From NCBI RefSeq assembly GCF_000014005.1, contig NC_008009.1, forward strand, positions 3,906,001 through 3,970,000: a DNA stretch of 64,000 nucleotides, given 5' to 3'. The position numbers were made by a program, and so were the translations under genes. Shown piece after piece: positions 1 through 8,583 of the stretch. The notes below the pieces were generated by a model. That model did not search any database, was not told where the DNA came from, and worked only from the letters and a program-made list of their open reading frames with translations. Positions within the stretch are counted from its first letter, which is position 1, and each line of letters begins with the position of its first letter. This stretch comes from Candidatus Koribacter versatilis Ellin345 (GTDB lineage: Bacteria; Acidobacteriota; Terriglobia; Terriglobales; Acidobacteriaceae).

Positions 1-1529
1 TGAACAATCTGTTGGGAACATTGAAGGCGAAGATCGGCCGCCGTTTCTATGCCAGCGTGCTGGCAGGAGCGGTAGCGTTTTCTCTCGCGAGCTATGAATT
101 TGCTGGCCACGCACGCGCAGCAACACCGAGTCCGGCAGCCGCAGCGCTCGACGACAACAGTGTGGGCGCGCTGCTCTCGCTCGACAAAGCCATGGAGAAC
201 CTCGCCGCGCGCGTAACGCCGGCGACAGTGAACGTAACCGTTACGTCGAAACGTTCCGCACATAACGCATCCATGCAAGGCACGGAGGATGGCGACGACG
301 ATGGCAATCCGATGCAGCAGTTCGGACCATTTCAGTTCGGACCGCAGCGTCGCCAGCCGCAATACGAGCATGGCCTCGGTAGCGGCGTGATCATCTCGCC
401 GGATGGATACATCGTCACCAACAACCACGTGATCGATGGTGCGACTGACATTCGCGTCACCCTCACGGACAAACGCATCCTGCCCGCGAAATTGATCGGC
501 GCCGATCCGCTGACTGACCTGGCTGTAATCAAAGTCGAGGGCAGCAATATGCCAAGCGTGCCGCTTGGTGATTCGACTTCCCTGCATCCGGGCCAGACGG
601 TGCTTGCCTTCGGCAATCCGCTTGGCTTCCGCTTCACGGTGACGCGCGGCATCGTCAGCGCATTGAATCGGCCGAATCCCTACGCGCAGGACCGTCGTTC
701 TCCGGGACAGTTCATTCAGACCGACGCGGCGATCAATCCCGGCAACTCCGGTGGGCCGCTGGTGAACGCCCACGGTGAAGTGATCGGGATCAACACGTTC
801 CTCATCTCGGAGACCGGCGGATTCTCGGGAATGGGATTCGCGATTCCCACGCAGATCGTGAAGCCGACGGTGGACAGCCTGATCAAGTACGGCAAAGTGA
901 ACCATGGATACATGGGCATCGGGATCAGCGATGTATCGCCGGACGAGGCGAAGTTCTTCAACGTGACCGACGCAAACGGCGCCGTGGTAACGCAGGTGGA
1001 ACCGAATTCGCCGGGCGCGAAAGCCGGCTTGAAGGTTGGTGACATCATCACTGCTGTGAACGGCAAGCAAGTCGCAGACGCCGGCGCACTGCAAGTGGAA
1101 GTGGGCCAGCAGCAGCCCGGGACCAAACTCGACCTGACGGTGAAGCGCGACGGCAAAGCCTCGACGCTGAACGTAACGCTGGCCTCGATGGACAAAGGTG
1201 ATCGGGACAACGAAACGGCGAGCGCAGGTCATGGCAAGCCGCGGTGGGGAATCGGATTAGCCGACCTGTCGCCGGAAGCGCGTCAGCAGTTGCAGGCGGG
1301 TGATTCGGTGCAGGGTGCGCTGGTAGGACAAGTAACGCCCGGCAGCCCAGCCGACAACGCGGGATTGCAGCCCGGCGATGTGATCACCGAGGTGAATCGC
1401 AAGCCGGTGAAATCTGCGAGTGACGCAAAGGACGCGCTGAGCGGAATCGCGAATGGCGGTGACGCGCTGGTACTGGTGTGGTCGCGCGGCGGCAGCAGCT
1501 TCCGGGTGTTGCACGCGAGCCAGGGATAG
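1..1529 (+). CDS. HtrA/DegP-type periplasmic serine protease with two PDZ domains (start just outside window)
   Basis: Trypsin-like protease of the HtrA/Deg family, expected to degrade or refold damaged envelope proteins. An N-terminal hydrophobic segment (about residues 13-36, numbering from a TTG at 12) suggests export or a membrane anchor. The catalytic triad is visible: His139 in a TNNHVIDGA motif, Asp169 in DPLTDLAV and Ser246 in GNSGGPL. Two PDZ domains follow, at about 300-390 and 410-500. The frame stays open to the window edge, and the first two bases (TG) are in frame for an ATG whose A would be at position 0, giving MNNLLGTLK as a natural start. The listed gene is therefore probably missing one base. 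A strong terminator follows the stop codon. The family call is firm; which paralogue (DegP, DegQ or DegS-like) cannot be told. Confidence 0.93.
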   Translation, partial: NNLLGTLKAKIGRRFYASVLAGAVAFSLASYEFAGHARAATPSPAAAALDDNSVGALLSLDKAMENLAARVTPATVNVTVTSKRSAHNASMQGTEDGDDDGNPMQQFGPFQFGPQRRQPQYEHGLGSGVIISPDGYIVTNNHVIDGATDIRVTLTDKRILPAKLIGADPLTDLAVIKVEGSNMPSVPLGDSTSLHPGQTVLAFGNPLGFRFTVTRGIVSALNRPNPYAQDRRSPGQFIQTDAAINPGNSGGPLVNAHGEVIGINTFLISETGGFSGMGFAIPTQIVKPTVDSLIKYGKVNHGYMGIGISDVSPDEAKFFNVTDANGAVVTQVEPNSPGAKAGLKVGDIITAVNGKQVADAGALQVEVGQQQPGTKLDLTVKRDGKASTLNVTLASMDKGDRDNETASAGHGKPRWGIGLADLSPEARQQLQAGDSVQGALVGQVTPGSPADNAGLQPGDVITEVNRKPVKSASDAKDALSGIANGGDALVLVWSRGGSSFRVLHASQG

Positions 1530-1548
1530 ACGTTCCTTGTTGCATTGG

Positions 1549-1574
1549 GCGCGGGCTTCGGCCCGCGCTTTTTT
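1549..1574 (+). terminator. Rho-independent terminator of the htrA-type gene
   Basis: A perfect 8-bp stem (GCGCGGGC with GCCCGCGC) closed by a TTCG tetraloop is followed directly by six T residues. It begins 20 bases after the stop codon, so it should end the protease transcript before it runs into the opposing tRNA gene. Confidence 0.93.
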
Positions 1575-1587
1575 GTTGCAAAATGGA

Positions 1588-1633
1588 GAACAAAAGAAGA
1601 GCGCCGCCGGAGCCAGGCTCCACGGCGGCGCTC
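1588..1633 (-). terminator. Rho-independent terminator of the tRNA-fMet gene
   Basis: An 11-bp perfect stem (GAGCGCCGCCG with CGGCGGCGCTC, 1599-1609 and 1623-1633) lies four bases beyond the tRNA CCA end on the minus strand. It is followed there by a T-rich run (TTCTTTTGTT). The loop can itself pair (GAGCC with GGCTC). Confidence 0.8.
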
Positions 1634-1636
1634 AGA

Positions 1637-1713
<77 letters not shown>

Positions 1714-1718
1714 TAATG

Positions 1719-1747
1719 ATAGTAACAATCCTGAAGCAATTGGTCAA
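1719..1747 (-). promoter_or_regulatory. Sigma-70-type promoter of the tRNA-fMet gene
   Basis: On the minus strand a TTGACC -35 box (1742-1747) and a TACTAT -10 box (1719-1724) are separated by exactly 17 bases. The -10 box ends only five bases before the mature 5' end of the tRNA (1713). Transcription may thus start at or within a base or two of the mature end, leaving little or no 5' leader. Confidence 0.7.
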
Positions 1748-1967
1748 ATGCGCGAGTGCCTTCAAACCCGCATGAATACAGGAGAGAATCGCTCGTTCCA
1801 TCTTTTTTGAGAATTCCCGATTCGGAGAGAGCGATCCACGAAAAAAGGCTGCGCTTTGGGACGCAGATTTCAGTTTTGAAACGATGTTTCGGGAAGTCCA
1901 ACGGTCCGGGATGCCGTACGTGATACGCGCTGGTGTCCCACGTCGTGGCGTGGCTGCACGACAGTTG

Positions 1968-2615
1968 CTAGCGAGAATGGTCTCCGGTGCTCTTCGCAAT
2001 CACCGCAGGTGCTTGAACATCGACACATTCATCATGCTTGAAAACAACCAATACGGTTTGCAGAATGATTCCTATATCCCCGACAACACTATGGCGCTCC
2101 ACGTATTCCTCGCCCATGGCGATCTTGTCGGGGAGAATCACAGTGCGATAGTAATTTTCGGGATCGTCAACACTTCCGAGAATCGCAGATTCTGAACGGT
2201 ACTTGATCGAAGCCCTGTCTGTGATACCCGGACGCACTCCGAGCAGCTTCTCGTAGCGATCACGATAGAGTTCCACATACTGCGGAACTTCGGGTCGTGG
2301 CCCGACAAAGCTCATGTCCCCGCGCAACACGTTCCACAGTTGCGGGAGTTCGTCGAACTTTACTTTGCGCAGCCAGCGTCCGGAAGACGTGATGCGCAAG
2401 TCTTCCCCAAAAGTCACTTGCGAACCGGCATTCGCCACGCGCATGGAACGAAACTTCAGAAGCTCAAACGTCCGAAAGTCTTTGCCGATTCTTTTTTGCC
2501 GGAACAGGATTGGTCCGGGCGTATCAAAACGCACTGCAAGCGCAGCGAGGAACATCACCGGCGCGGCCAGTATTAATCCAATCGCCGCCAGCAGAATGTC
2601 GAAAAGACGTTTCAC
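1968..2615 (-). CDS. Sugar-phosphate transferase to undecaprenyl phosphate (PglC/WcaJ catalytic-domain family)
   Basis: Phosphoglycosyl transferase expected to move a sugar-1-phosphate from a nucleotide sugar onto undecaprenyl phosphate, the first membrane step of polysaccharide repeat-unit assembly. At 215 residues it is the short PglC-like form with one N-terminal re-entrant hydrophobic helix (about 3-29) and no extra multi-helix domain as in WcaJ/WbaP. Family motifs are present: KFRSM at 54-58, the catalytic Asp88-Glu89 pair in FDELPQLWN and GPRPE at 105-109. The GTG start lies three bases after the upstream aminotransferase stop, so the two are probably co-translated. It is the last gene of a six-gene minus-strand run. 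The sugar specificity cannot be read; a 4-amino or N-acetylated sugar made with the neighbouring aminotransferase is plausible. Confidence 0.92.
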   Translation of the reverse strand: MKRLFDILLAAIGLILAAPVMFLAALAVRFDTPGPILFRQKRIGKDFRTFELLKFRSMRVANAGSQVTFGEDLRITSSGRWLRKVKFDELPQLWNVLRGDMSFVGPRPEVPQYVELYRDRYEKLLGVRPGITDRASIKYRSESAILGSVDDPENYYRTVILPDKIAMGEEYVERHSVVGDIGIILQTVLVVFKHDECVDVQAPAVIAKSTGDHSR

Positions 2616-2618
2616 ACG

Positions 2619-3803
2619 CTACCTGCGATTGGCTTTGACGATCTGCTTCACCGAATGGATGACGTGATCGATCTGCTCGTAGGTCATTCCCGGGAAGAGC
2701 GGCAACGAAACATAGCGCTCGTATTCTCGTTCCGCAGCCGGAAGATCTCCGCGCCTGTAGCCATACGCCGATTGATAGTACGGGTGAAGGTGTAGCGGAA
2801 TGAAATGCACGCTTGTGCCAATACCGCGGTCCTTTAACTGGCAGATCACTTCCTTGCGATCAATCTTGATCCGATCCAGGTGAAACCGCAGGGGGTAGAG
2901 GTGCCACGCGCTTTGACGGTCCGGTTTGGTGGTGGGGACCTGCAATTCATTCATGCTCGCGAACGCATCGTTGTACCGTTGCACGACGGCGGCTCGGCGA
3001 ACATTCATGTCATCGCATTTGCCGAGCTGCACCAACCCGATTGCGGCGGCGATGTCGGTGAGGTTGTACTTGAATCCGGCATCGAGCACTTCGTAATACC
3101 ACGAACCTTCCGCGCTATATCGTTTCCAGGCATCACGTCCGATCCCGTGCAGGCGCATGATCCGCATGCGAGCGGCAAGGTCGTCGTTGCCGGTCGTGAT
3201 CATGCCTCCCTCGCCTGTGGACAACGTCTTCGTGGCATAGAAACTGAACGCCGTGATTTCGCTGATGCAGCCGACTGGGCGTCCTTTGTACGACGCCGGC
3301 AGCGAATGCGCTGCATCTTCGATCACATGAATGTTGTGTTTCGCGGCGAGCGCAAGGATCTCATCCATGTCGCACGGCTGTCCGCCGTAGTGAACGGGGA
3401 TGATGGCTTTCGTCTTGGGGGTGATGCGCGCGGCAGCGTCAGCAACGCTCATCAGCAGGGTGTCAGGCTCAACGTCCACGAGAACAGGCTTGGCGCCGAA
3501 ATAGGTAACCACTTCGCCGGTGGCCGTGAAGGTCGTGGTCGGAACAAGAACTTCGTCGCCCTGCTGGAGGTGGATCGCTTCCAGGGCCAGGTGCAAGGCC
3601 GCCGTGCAGGAGTTCACTGCGATCGCGTGCTTGGCGCCGACATACTCGGCAAACTGGCGCTCGAATTCGATCGTGCGCGCGCCCATCGTCAGCCATCCCG
3701 AACGGATGACATCTGCGGCGGCCTGCGCTTCCGCTTCGCCTACATCGGCGGAGTGGAACGGCACCTGCAATTGCGGTTCGGCCAGTTTCGTTTCAGCTTT
3801 CAT
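2619..3803 (-). CDS. DegT/DnrJ/EryC1/StrS-family PLP-dependent sugar aminotransferase
   Basis: Fold-type I PLP enzyme that should aminate a keto sugar nucleotide, with glutamate as usual donor. The family's hallmarks are present: an N-terminal LTMG segment, EDAAHS for cofactor contact and the Schiff-base lysine in FYATKTLSTGEGG (Lys192 counted from the ATG at 3803). It is 394 residues long, as usual. The frame stays open to a GTG at 3863, but those 20 extra residues do not look like the family; the ATG at 3803 gives the normal N-terminus. It resembles ArnB/PseC/PglE-type enzymes. With the PglC-like transferase immediately downstream it may supply the first sugar of a glycan. No matching dehydratase (PglF type) lies in the window. 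Confidence 0.92.
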   Translation of the reverse strand: MKAETKLAEPQLQVPFHSADVGEAEAQAAADVIRSGWLTMGARTIEFERQFAEYVGAKHAIAVNSCTAALHLALEAIHLQQGDEVLVPTTTFTATGEVVTYFGAKPVLVDVEPDTLLMSVADAAARITPKTKAIIPVHYGGQPCDMDEILALAAKHNIHVIEDAAHSLPASYKGRPVGCISEITAFSFYATKTLSTGEGGMITTGNDDLAARMRIMRLHGIGRDAWKRYSAEGSWYYEVLDAGFKYNLTDIAAAIGLVQLGKCDDMNVRRAAVVQRYNDAFASMNELQVPTTKPDRQSAWHLYPLRFHLDRIKIDRKEVICQLKDRGIGTSVHFIPLHLHPYYQSAYGYRRGDLPAAEREYERYVSLPLFPGMTYEQIDHVIHSVKQIVKANRR

Positions 3804-3880
3804 TCTCGGCTCAGACCCCCATCTTCCGTACCGGGAAACATGAACATTGCAAAATTCGGCCACGCGGTCAACATCGTCGT

Positions 3881-4594
3881 TCAGCTTTCCGCGCGTTTGC
3901 TCACAAAAAGTAAATGGCTACAAATCGGTTTGATCTTCGATAAAAATCCAATCAGCGATGGCGCCGACCCTCCCAATTTCCGCGCCAGCGGCGGCACCAG
4001 GTTCAATCGCCGGCTCCGCTGATGTTCTCCCGGAAATAACCGCTGGAGATCTTCCTGCGTCACTCTGCGAATGTCGGGATTGTTGGGATTGTTCACGCAC
4101 ATGTCATACGACAGCACCACTCCACCGGGACGCACCACCCGCATCATCTCGTCGGCAATGGCTTTGCGAATCCCGTCATCCGCCACCGAACTCAATGCCG
4201 TGAACTGCATCACCACGTCAAAGCTCGCGGTGTCGAACGGCAATTGTCGGGCGTCGCAGCAGATAACTTTAGTTCCGATCGGGCAATTCTGGCGTGCCGC
4301 TTCCACGCGCTCGGGAAGTAAATCAACGCCCACAACCCGCGAGGGATCGGCCCCCCATTGCACAAATTGCCGCAAGAAATATCCCGAACCACAACCGACC
4401 TCGAGGATGTCGAGGTTCGCCAACGATCCGATGCCCGCCCCTCTGAGGATCCGAACAATCTGGTAATCGCGCAGAAAACCCTGGGTAAGATTCAGCAGGT
4501 TGAAGCTTGAATAGCGATCAACAGGGACGTCCTTCTTGCGGCGTTCATACGCCTGCACGATCCGTTCCCGCTCTGTTGTCGCTTGCTCGTTCAC
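3881..4594 (-). CDS. Class I SAM-dependent methyltransferase
   Basis: A 237-residue Rossmann-fold methyltransferase of the Methyltransf_11/UbiE-like group. Motif I (LEVGCGSGYF, about 64-73) binds S-adenosylmethionine, and an acidic residue follows at Asp91 (VVGVDLL). Motif II/III-like segments (CDARQLPF, then RVVRPGGVVL) are in the usual order. GTG start; the gene follows the YD-repeat-like gene by 24 bases and precedes the aminotransferase, so it most likely methylates a sugar or lipid-linked intermediate of the same locus. The substrate is inferred from position only. Confidence 0.85.
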   Translation of the reverse strand: MNEQATTERERIVQAYERRKKDVPVDRYSSFNLLNLTQGFLRDYQIVRILRGAGIGSLANLDILEVGCGSGYFLRQFVQWGADPSRVVGVDLLPERVEAARQNCPIGTKVICCDARQLPFDTASFDVVMQFTALSSVADDGIRKAIADEMMRVVRPGGVVLSYDMCVNNPNNPDIRRVTQEDLQRLFPGEHQRSRRLNLVPPLARKLGGSAPSLIGFLSKIKPICSHLLFVSKRAES

Positions 4595-4618
4595 AGTTTC
4601 TCTCTCAAGCTCAATCGG

Positions 4619-5620
4619 CTAGTGCTTGTTACCCGACGGCGAATTGCCGCGATACTCGATATTTCTCGTCACGACCTCGACCTGTGCTCCATTCTCAGTC
4701 GCACGACGCTCAGTCCAATTTCCCTGGCCGTCGTCAACGTACGCAAAATCGATCTCATGTCGTACGCTGCCGGCGGTGGCAAGGTGCGTCAACCTGCCGT
4801 TGCTGTCATAAGAGAAACGCTGCTCCTCTGCCGGATGGTTCGGTAATGAAGTAACCACGCGCAACAGTTTGCCCGCCGGGTCCCACGTTCGAACCGTATA
4901 TTGGTTCGACCCGCTGCGAAACGATCGCTCTTCGACACTCCCGTCCCGATGGTGAAATCTTCGGTCAAACGAGAGGTCAGTATAGGCCAGGTGGTCAATC
5001 AGGACCCTGCCTTTTTTATCCCTTTGTATCCACCAGGAGGCCCTAAGTTGATCTCCAAAACTGAGCCTGGTAACCGAGACGTTGGAGTCGTCTGGGTCAA
5101 GTTTGGTGATTTCGTTGAGGTCCTGGTTGCCGTTCGCCGTCAGGCAAATGTCGCGAGAAACTGGATCGGGCGACGCGGACATTGAGTCGAACACCCGATC
5201 GCAAACCATATTTGCGCCGTTTTCGGAAATAGCAACACCCTGGAACGCACCGTTCTCGTGAAAGAGGATCGCCTTCTTGGGCGTGAAGGCCTCGGCGTTC
5301 AACTGCCGCTTGGCAAGCGCGTAGCGCGAATATTCGTAGCGGACGCTGGAAACCGGCGCGCCCGAGCGCGTTACTTTCACGGCCGACAATTTGCCGTCGT
5401 TCTGGAACTCGAGTCGCTCCGCGCGCGAAGCGCCAGCGTCCTGGCTCTCAATCGTCAGGTTGATAGCAGCAACTCGTCCACGCAAATTCAGGTCAGGCGC
5501 TGGAAGCGAGAATTCCTGCGCGCACAGCAGCGATGCCGAGAGCGACGTCGCGAGCACGGCCAGTGCTACCGCTTGAGAGCTTCGCGCGAACGGCATCCTG
5601 ATTGAGCGAGTGAGAAGCAT
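4619..5620 (-). CDS. Exported protein with YD/RHS-like repeat segments, function unknown
   Basis: About 333 residues with an N-terminal signal peptide ending near LLCAQ. The mature part contains RHS/YD-type phrases such as YDSNGRL and a GNWTER motif, and alternating short beta-strand sequences like those in carbohydrate-binding wall-associated repeats. It is far too short to be an RHS toxin and has no toxin tip. The ATG at 5620 was chosen because it begins four bases after the upstream stop; a second ATG at 5596 is possible. It sits between another exported unknown protein and the methyltransferase, so a role in surface glycan handling is a guess from context. Confidence 0.7.
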   Translation of the reverse strand: MLLTRSIRMPFARSSQAVALAVLATSLSASLLCAQEFSLPAPDLNLRGRVAAINLTIESQDAGASRAERLEFQNDGKLSAVKVTRSGAPVSSVRYEYSRYALAKRQLNAEAFTPKKAILFHENGAFQGVAISENGANMVCDRVFDSMSASPDPVSRDICLTANGNQDLNEITKLDPDDSNVSVTRLSFGDQLRASWWIQRDKKGRVLIDHLAYTDLSFDRRFHHRDGSVEERSFRSGSNQYTVRTWDPAGKLLRVVTSLPNHPAEEQRFSYDSNGRLTHLATAGSVRHEIDFAYVDDGQGNWTERRATENGAQVEVVTRNIEYRGNSPSGNKH

Positions 5621-5624
5621 GGAC

Positions 5625-6512
5625 TCAGAAATTGCTGCAGGTGCGCTGGTAGAGCCGCTCATCTTTCATGCTCTTGTCTTTGTTCTTCGCGAGTTCCAGG
5701 CACTTTTCGTAGCGGGTTTGTACCTGCTGATGCGTGTCGCGATTGGCATCGTTACGAGCGGAGCGCATCGCTTGTGTCTTTGCGCGATCGGCAGCTGACC
5801 CGTGGCTGGCACTCGCGACAGATGGATTCGCAAGGCCTTCTCGATTACGCTCCGCCACTACCTTCGCAGTGCTCTGCCTCGGACCGCCGCTGGTCAGGCT
5901 TTCGGCCGTGGAGGCACCCTGATCGCCTTCGCCCGGCAAGGCCAGGGACGCTGAATTTGCTCCGTTCTCGGATTGGATTGCTTGCAACTTCTCTATGCGC
6001 ACGGGAGTCATGCGGGTGGCGCCGGCCAGTCGTGACTGATCTTCGAATGGAGTTTGATCTTCCGGGCTCGACGGCAGCGGAGCTTCCACCGCGCCGTGCG
6101 CCCCAGCGCGGACCGCATTCGTGTCCTGCCGTGCCGGCTGACGAACGAGCCGAGTTGACTGCTGACGGTGCGAATCGCATGAGATCGCGTCGGTGACCAC
6201 GTAGCCCTGTCCGGCCACGAAGCACATAACTTTTTCGCTTTGCCCATTCGGCAATCTACGGTTACCCACACCCCTGGTGGCGCTATCTGCGCCCGGGGCC
6301 GTCGCGGCGCCTGATGCAACCGGCATCTGCGCAGGGTTCACCGCGGGGATCGCCACCGTGACGGGATCTATGCGGCTGTTGTTCCCCACGCCAACGTCGG
6401 CCGCGCGCCCGGTCTGGACAGTGGGATCGTCCGCAACCTTGGATTGCCCATAGGCGCCAGTTACGATGGCGAACAGCATCGCTGCAAACAGACTTGCACA
6501 GATCCGGCGCAA
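5625..6512 (-). CDS. Exported hypothetical protein, low-complexity middle and Cys-containing tail
   Basis: A 295-residue protein not recognised as any family. It starts with a clear signal peptide (cleavage near AYGQ). A Ser/Ala/Gly/Arg-rich middle part is probably disordered. Two short ordered segments carry cysteines: VMCFVAGQGYVV with a second Cys about 13 residues on, and a C-terminal KCLELAKNKDKS...TCSNF stretch with two cysteines that could form a disulfide. It lies 22 bases after the preceding gene and four bases before the next, so it belongs to the same transcript. Codon pattern and position support a real gene; the function is unknown. Confidence 0.65.
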   Translation of the reverse strand: MRRICASLFAAMLFAIVTGAYGQSKVADDPTVQTGRAADVGVGNNSRIDPVTVAIPAVNPAQMPVASGAATAPGADSATRGVGNRRLPNGQSEKVMCFVAGQGYVVTDAISCDSHRQQSTRLVRQPARQDTNAVRAGAHGAVEAPLPSSPEDQTPFEDQSRLAGATRMTPVRIEKLQAIQSENGANSASLALPGEGDQGASTAESLTSGGPRQSTAKVVAERNREGLANPSVASASHGSAADRAKTQAMRSARNDANRDTHQQVQTRYEKCLELAKNKDKSMKDERLYQRTCSNF

Positions 6513-6534
6513 AGGGCTCCTTAAGCGATAAACC

Positions 6535-8334
6535 TTACGGATTCAGGCCGTTACACCCGTCGATGATAGCAGCGTTATCGGCGATTAGGAAGTAAAGAGC
6601 GGCCCCATAAGCCGGTCGCCCGCTCTGGGTTCCGGTCTCAAATGCCTGCAGGTAGAAGTAGTACTGATCGCGGAAAGCCTTGGCTTGCGGCGAGTTATCG
6701 GCCTGAAGGCCGATCAGGCTCTGCTCCAGCTTCAAGAGGTCCGAGTTCGCGAACGCTAACAGCCCCCAACCCATTATTTGCCCTGGCGTGAGACATGGAT
6801 GGTCGTTGTCGTGCATATTGCAGTTCTTCGACGGCGGATAGCCGAAGTTTGCCTTGCCGTAGCTCACCCGATACCAACCATCAGTCCCGTCGAAGAAGTT
6901 CCGGAAAAGCGGCCGCGAGAGGTCGCCTTCGAAAACTTTATATACATATTGATTCACCAGCAGGAGGACATCACCCAGCTTCGGATAGCCGGTCCCCGTC
7001 GCTTTACGATTGTCATAGAGCGCTCGCACGAAGACCGCGACTCGGTACATATGTCCCATGTCCCAACTCACATTCGAAAGCGCGCGCTTCTGCGTCGGTC
7101 CGGGTTGGGTGGCGCTAGTTGCGCCGGTGTAAGCGTTGTCCGGGTGGCCGTCGTAATCGCCGTTGAAGTAACTCGTGCTGCCGACCGCGACGCCCGCGAA
7201 GTTCTTCGTATCCGAGTAACGCGTGGCCTTCGACTGAAAGAGTTTCGTACCGGCATCCATACCCTGGCGCAACGTGTCGAGTTGTTTCGGATTGATCGGA
7301 GCCAGCGACGGATCGTTCGCGTTCGCGCCGAGCATCTCTGCGTCGGAAGCCAACAGCCAAAGATCATTGTCGGTCATAGCGGCGTCCCAACCTCTCTCGC
7401 CATGTAGCCCGCCCGGAATCGCTCTCCACAGGGCGATGCGATTGAGAGACTTCCCTTTCTGTGCCGGGAGCAATTCCTGCGTGAGGTAGCGGACCAACTG
7501 GTCTTCAATGATGAAGCTGTTGTATTTCGCCACGAATTCTTTCATCGTCGCGCTGCGTTTGTCGGGCGGAAGCAGGCTGATGATGCGGATCAATCTCGCT
7601 GCGGGATACATCCACTGCAAGTTGCACAATCCGCAGTCGGCAACCTTGCCGGAGAGAATCGATCTGAACGTGCGCGCGGACCGGTTTGCTCCGCTCAGTC
7701 GCTGAGTGTTCAGTGGCTGAACATTGGCGTCCTTCAGAATCGTGTCCAGCGGGATCATGCGGTCCAACATCACGATGTAGTACTGGGCGATTTCGTCGAG
7801 CAGCTTCGAATCGTTGCAACAGCGTGCGGTTTCCAGCGCCGCCCGAATGTACATCTCGGAGTAATAAATACTGTTACCCACTACCTTCGACGGATCGTCC
7901 ACTACCCATTTCTGCGCCGAATCGTTCCACTTCACTCCGGAATAGACCTCGGTCATGTGACGCCCGAGCGTCTCCCACGTGCTGCGCATCGTGGTGACAT
8001 TCGCCTGCGAAGTGGGAAGAGTTCCCATCTTGAGAAGAAACCGCTGTACCGGGGCTTTCTGATTCAGTCGAACGTAGTACGCGGTGCCGGGAGTCAGTCC
8101 GACATCGTAGGCATTGAACGTGAACTCCTTGCCGTCAAATGCCTGGCTGAACACTGGAACATGGAATGAATAAGCGTCGTCAATTTCCAGCGTGTAATGT
8201 CCGGCAGCCGTCACGCTGACGGTGACGTTGCGGCCCTCGCCCTGCTGCGCGATTTTGAAGTCGACGCCGAGCGCCGAGGCTGCGAAACATCCAAAAATCA
8301 GGGAGAGCAGGAGGAATCGGCTCCGATAGGACAT
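6535..8334 (-). CDS. Large exported protein of unknown function, mostly alpha-helical
   Basis: About 599 residues with a signal peptide (LLLSLIFGCFAASALG). A short beta-rich N-terminal domain (VTVSVTAAGHYTLEI) is followed by a long helical region with many aromatic residues, reminiscent of alpha/alpha-toroid glycan-active enzymes; this is only a resemblance and no catalytic motif was assigned. The start at 8334 is supported by a GGAGA ribosome site eight bases upstream and by the signal peptide. The open frame extends to 8442 but without a ribosome site. It is the first gene of the minus-strand run that ends with the PglC-like transferase, which suggests a role in periplasmic glycan processing or a structural role. 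Confidence 0.75.
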   Translation of the reverse strand: MSYRSRFLLLSLIFGCFAASALGVDFKIAQQGEGRNVTVSVTAAGHYTLEIDDAYSFHVPVFSQAFDGKEFTFNAYDVGLTPGTAYYVRLNQKAPVQRFLLKMGTLPTSQANVTTMRSTWETLGRHMTEVYSGVKWNDSAQKWVVDDPSKVVGNSIYYSEMYIRAALETARCCNDSKLLDEIAQYYIVMLDRMIPLDTILKDANVQPLNTQRLSGANRSARTFRSILSGKVADCGLCNLQWMYPAARLIRIISLLPPDKRSATMKEFVAKYNSFIIEDQLVRYLTQELLPAQKGKSLNRIALWRAIPGGLHGERGWDAAMTDNDLWLLASDAEMLGANANDPSLAPINPKQLDTLRQGMDAGTKLFQSKATRYSDTKNFAGVAVGSTSYFNGDYDGHPDNAYTGATSATQPGPTQKRALSNVSWDMGHMYRVAVFVRALYDNRKATGTGYPKLGDVLLLVNQYVYKVFEGDLSRPLFRNFFDGTDGWYRVSYGKANFGYPPSKNCNMHDNDHPCLTPGQIMGWGLLAFANSDLLKLEQSLIGLQADNSPQAKAFRDQYYFYLQAFETGTQSGRPAYGAALYFLIADNAAIIDGCNGLNP

Positions 8335-8583
8335 TTTGGATTCTCCATGAAATCGACTGCGAAAAGTGTCTGACAGCGTCTGTTTTAGCCGAATGGCGTT
8401 ACAGCAATGCGTAGAAATCTGTGTGCTATGATACGGCAGCATTCAGCGAAATACCTGCGAATTCGCGCCCCGGCATGCCAGCCGGCGCTCTTCAGTGGTG
8501 GACCTTTCAACACTCCTGTCTCTGTAATCAGTCGGGTCCAATCTTGGCTACGAAGGGTGCGCGTACGAGGAGTGGAATAACGT

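Noticed and set aside
4619-5620. An RHS-type toxin
   Set aside because: Only a few YD-like phrases are present, the length is too small and there is no toxin or immunity gene.
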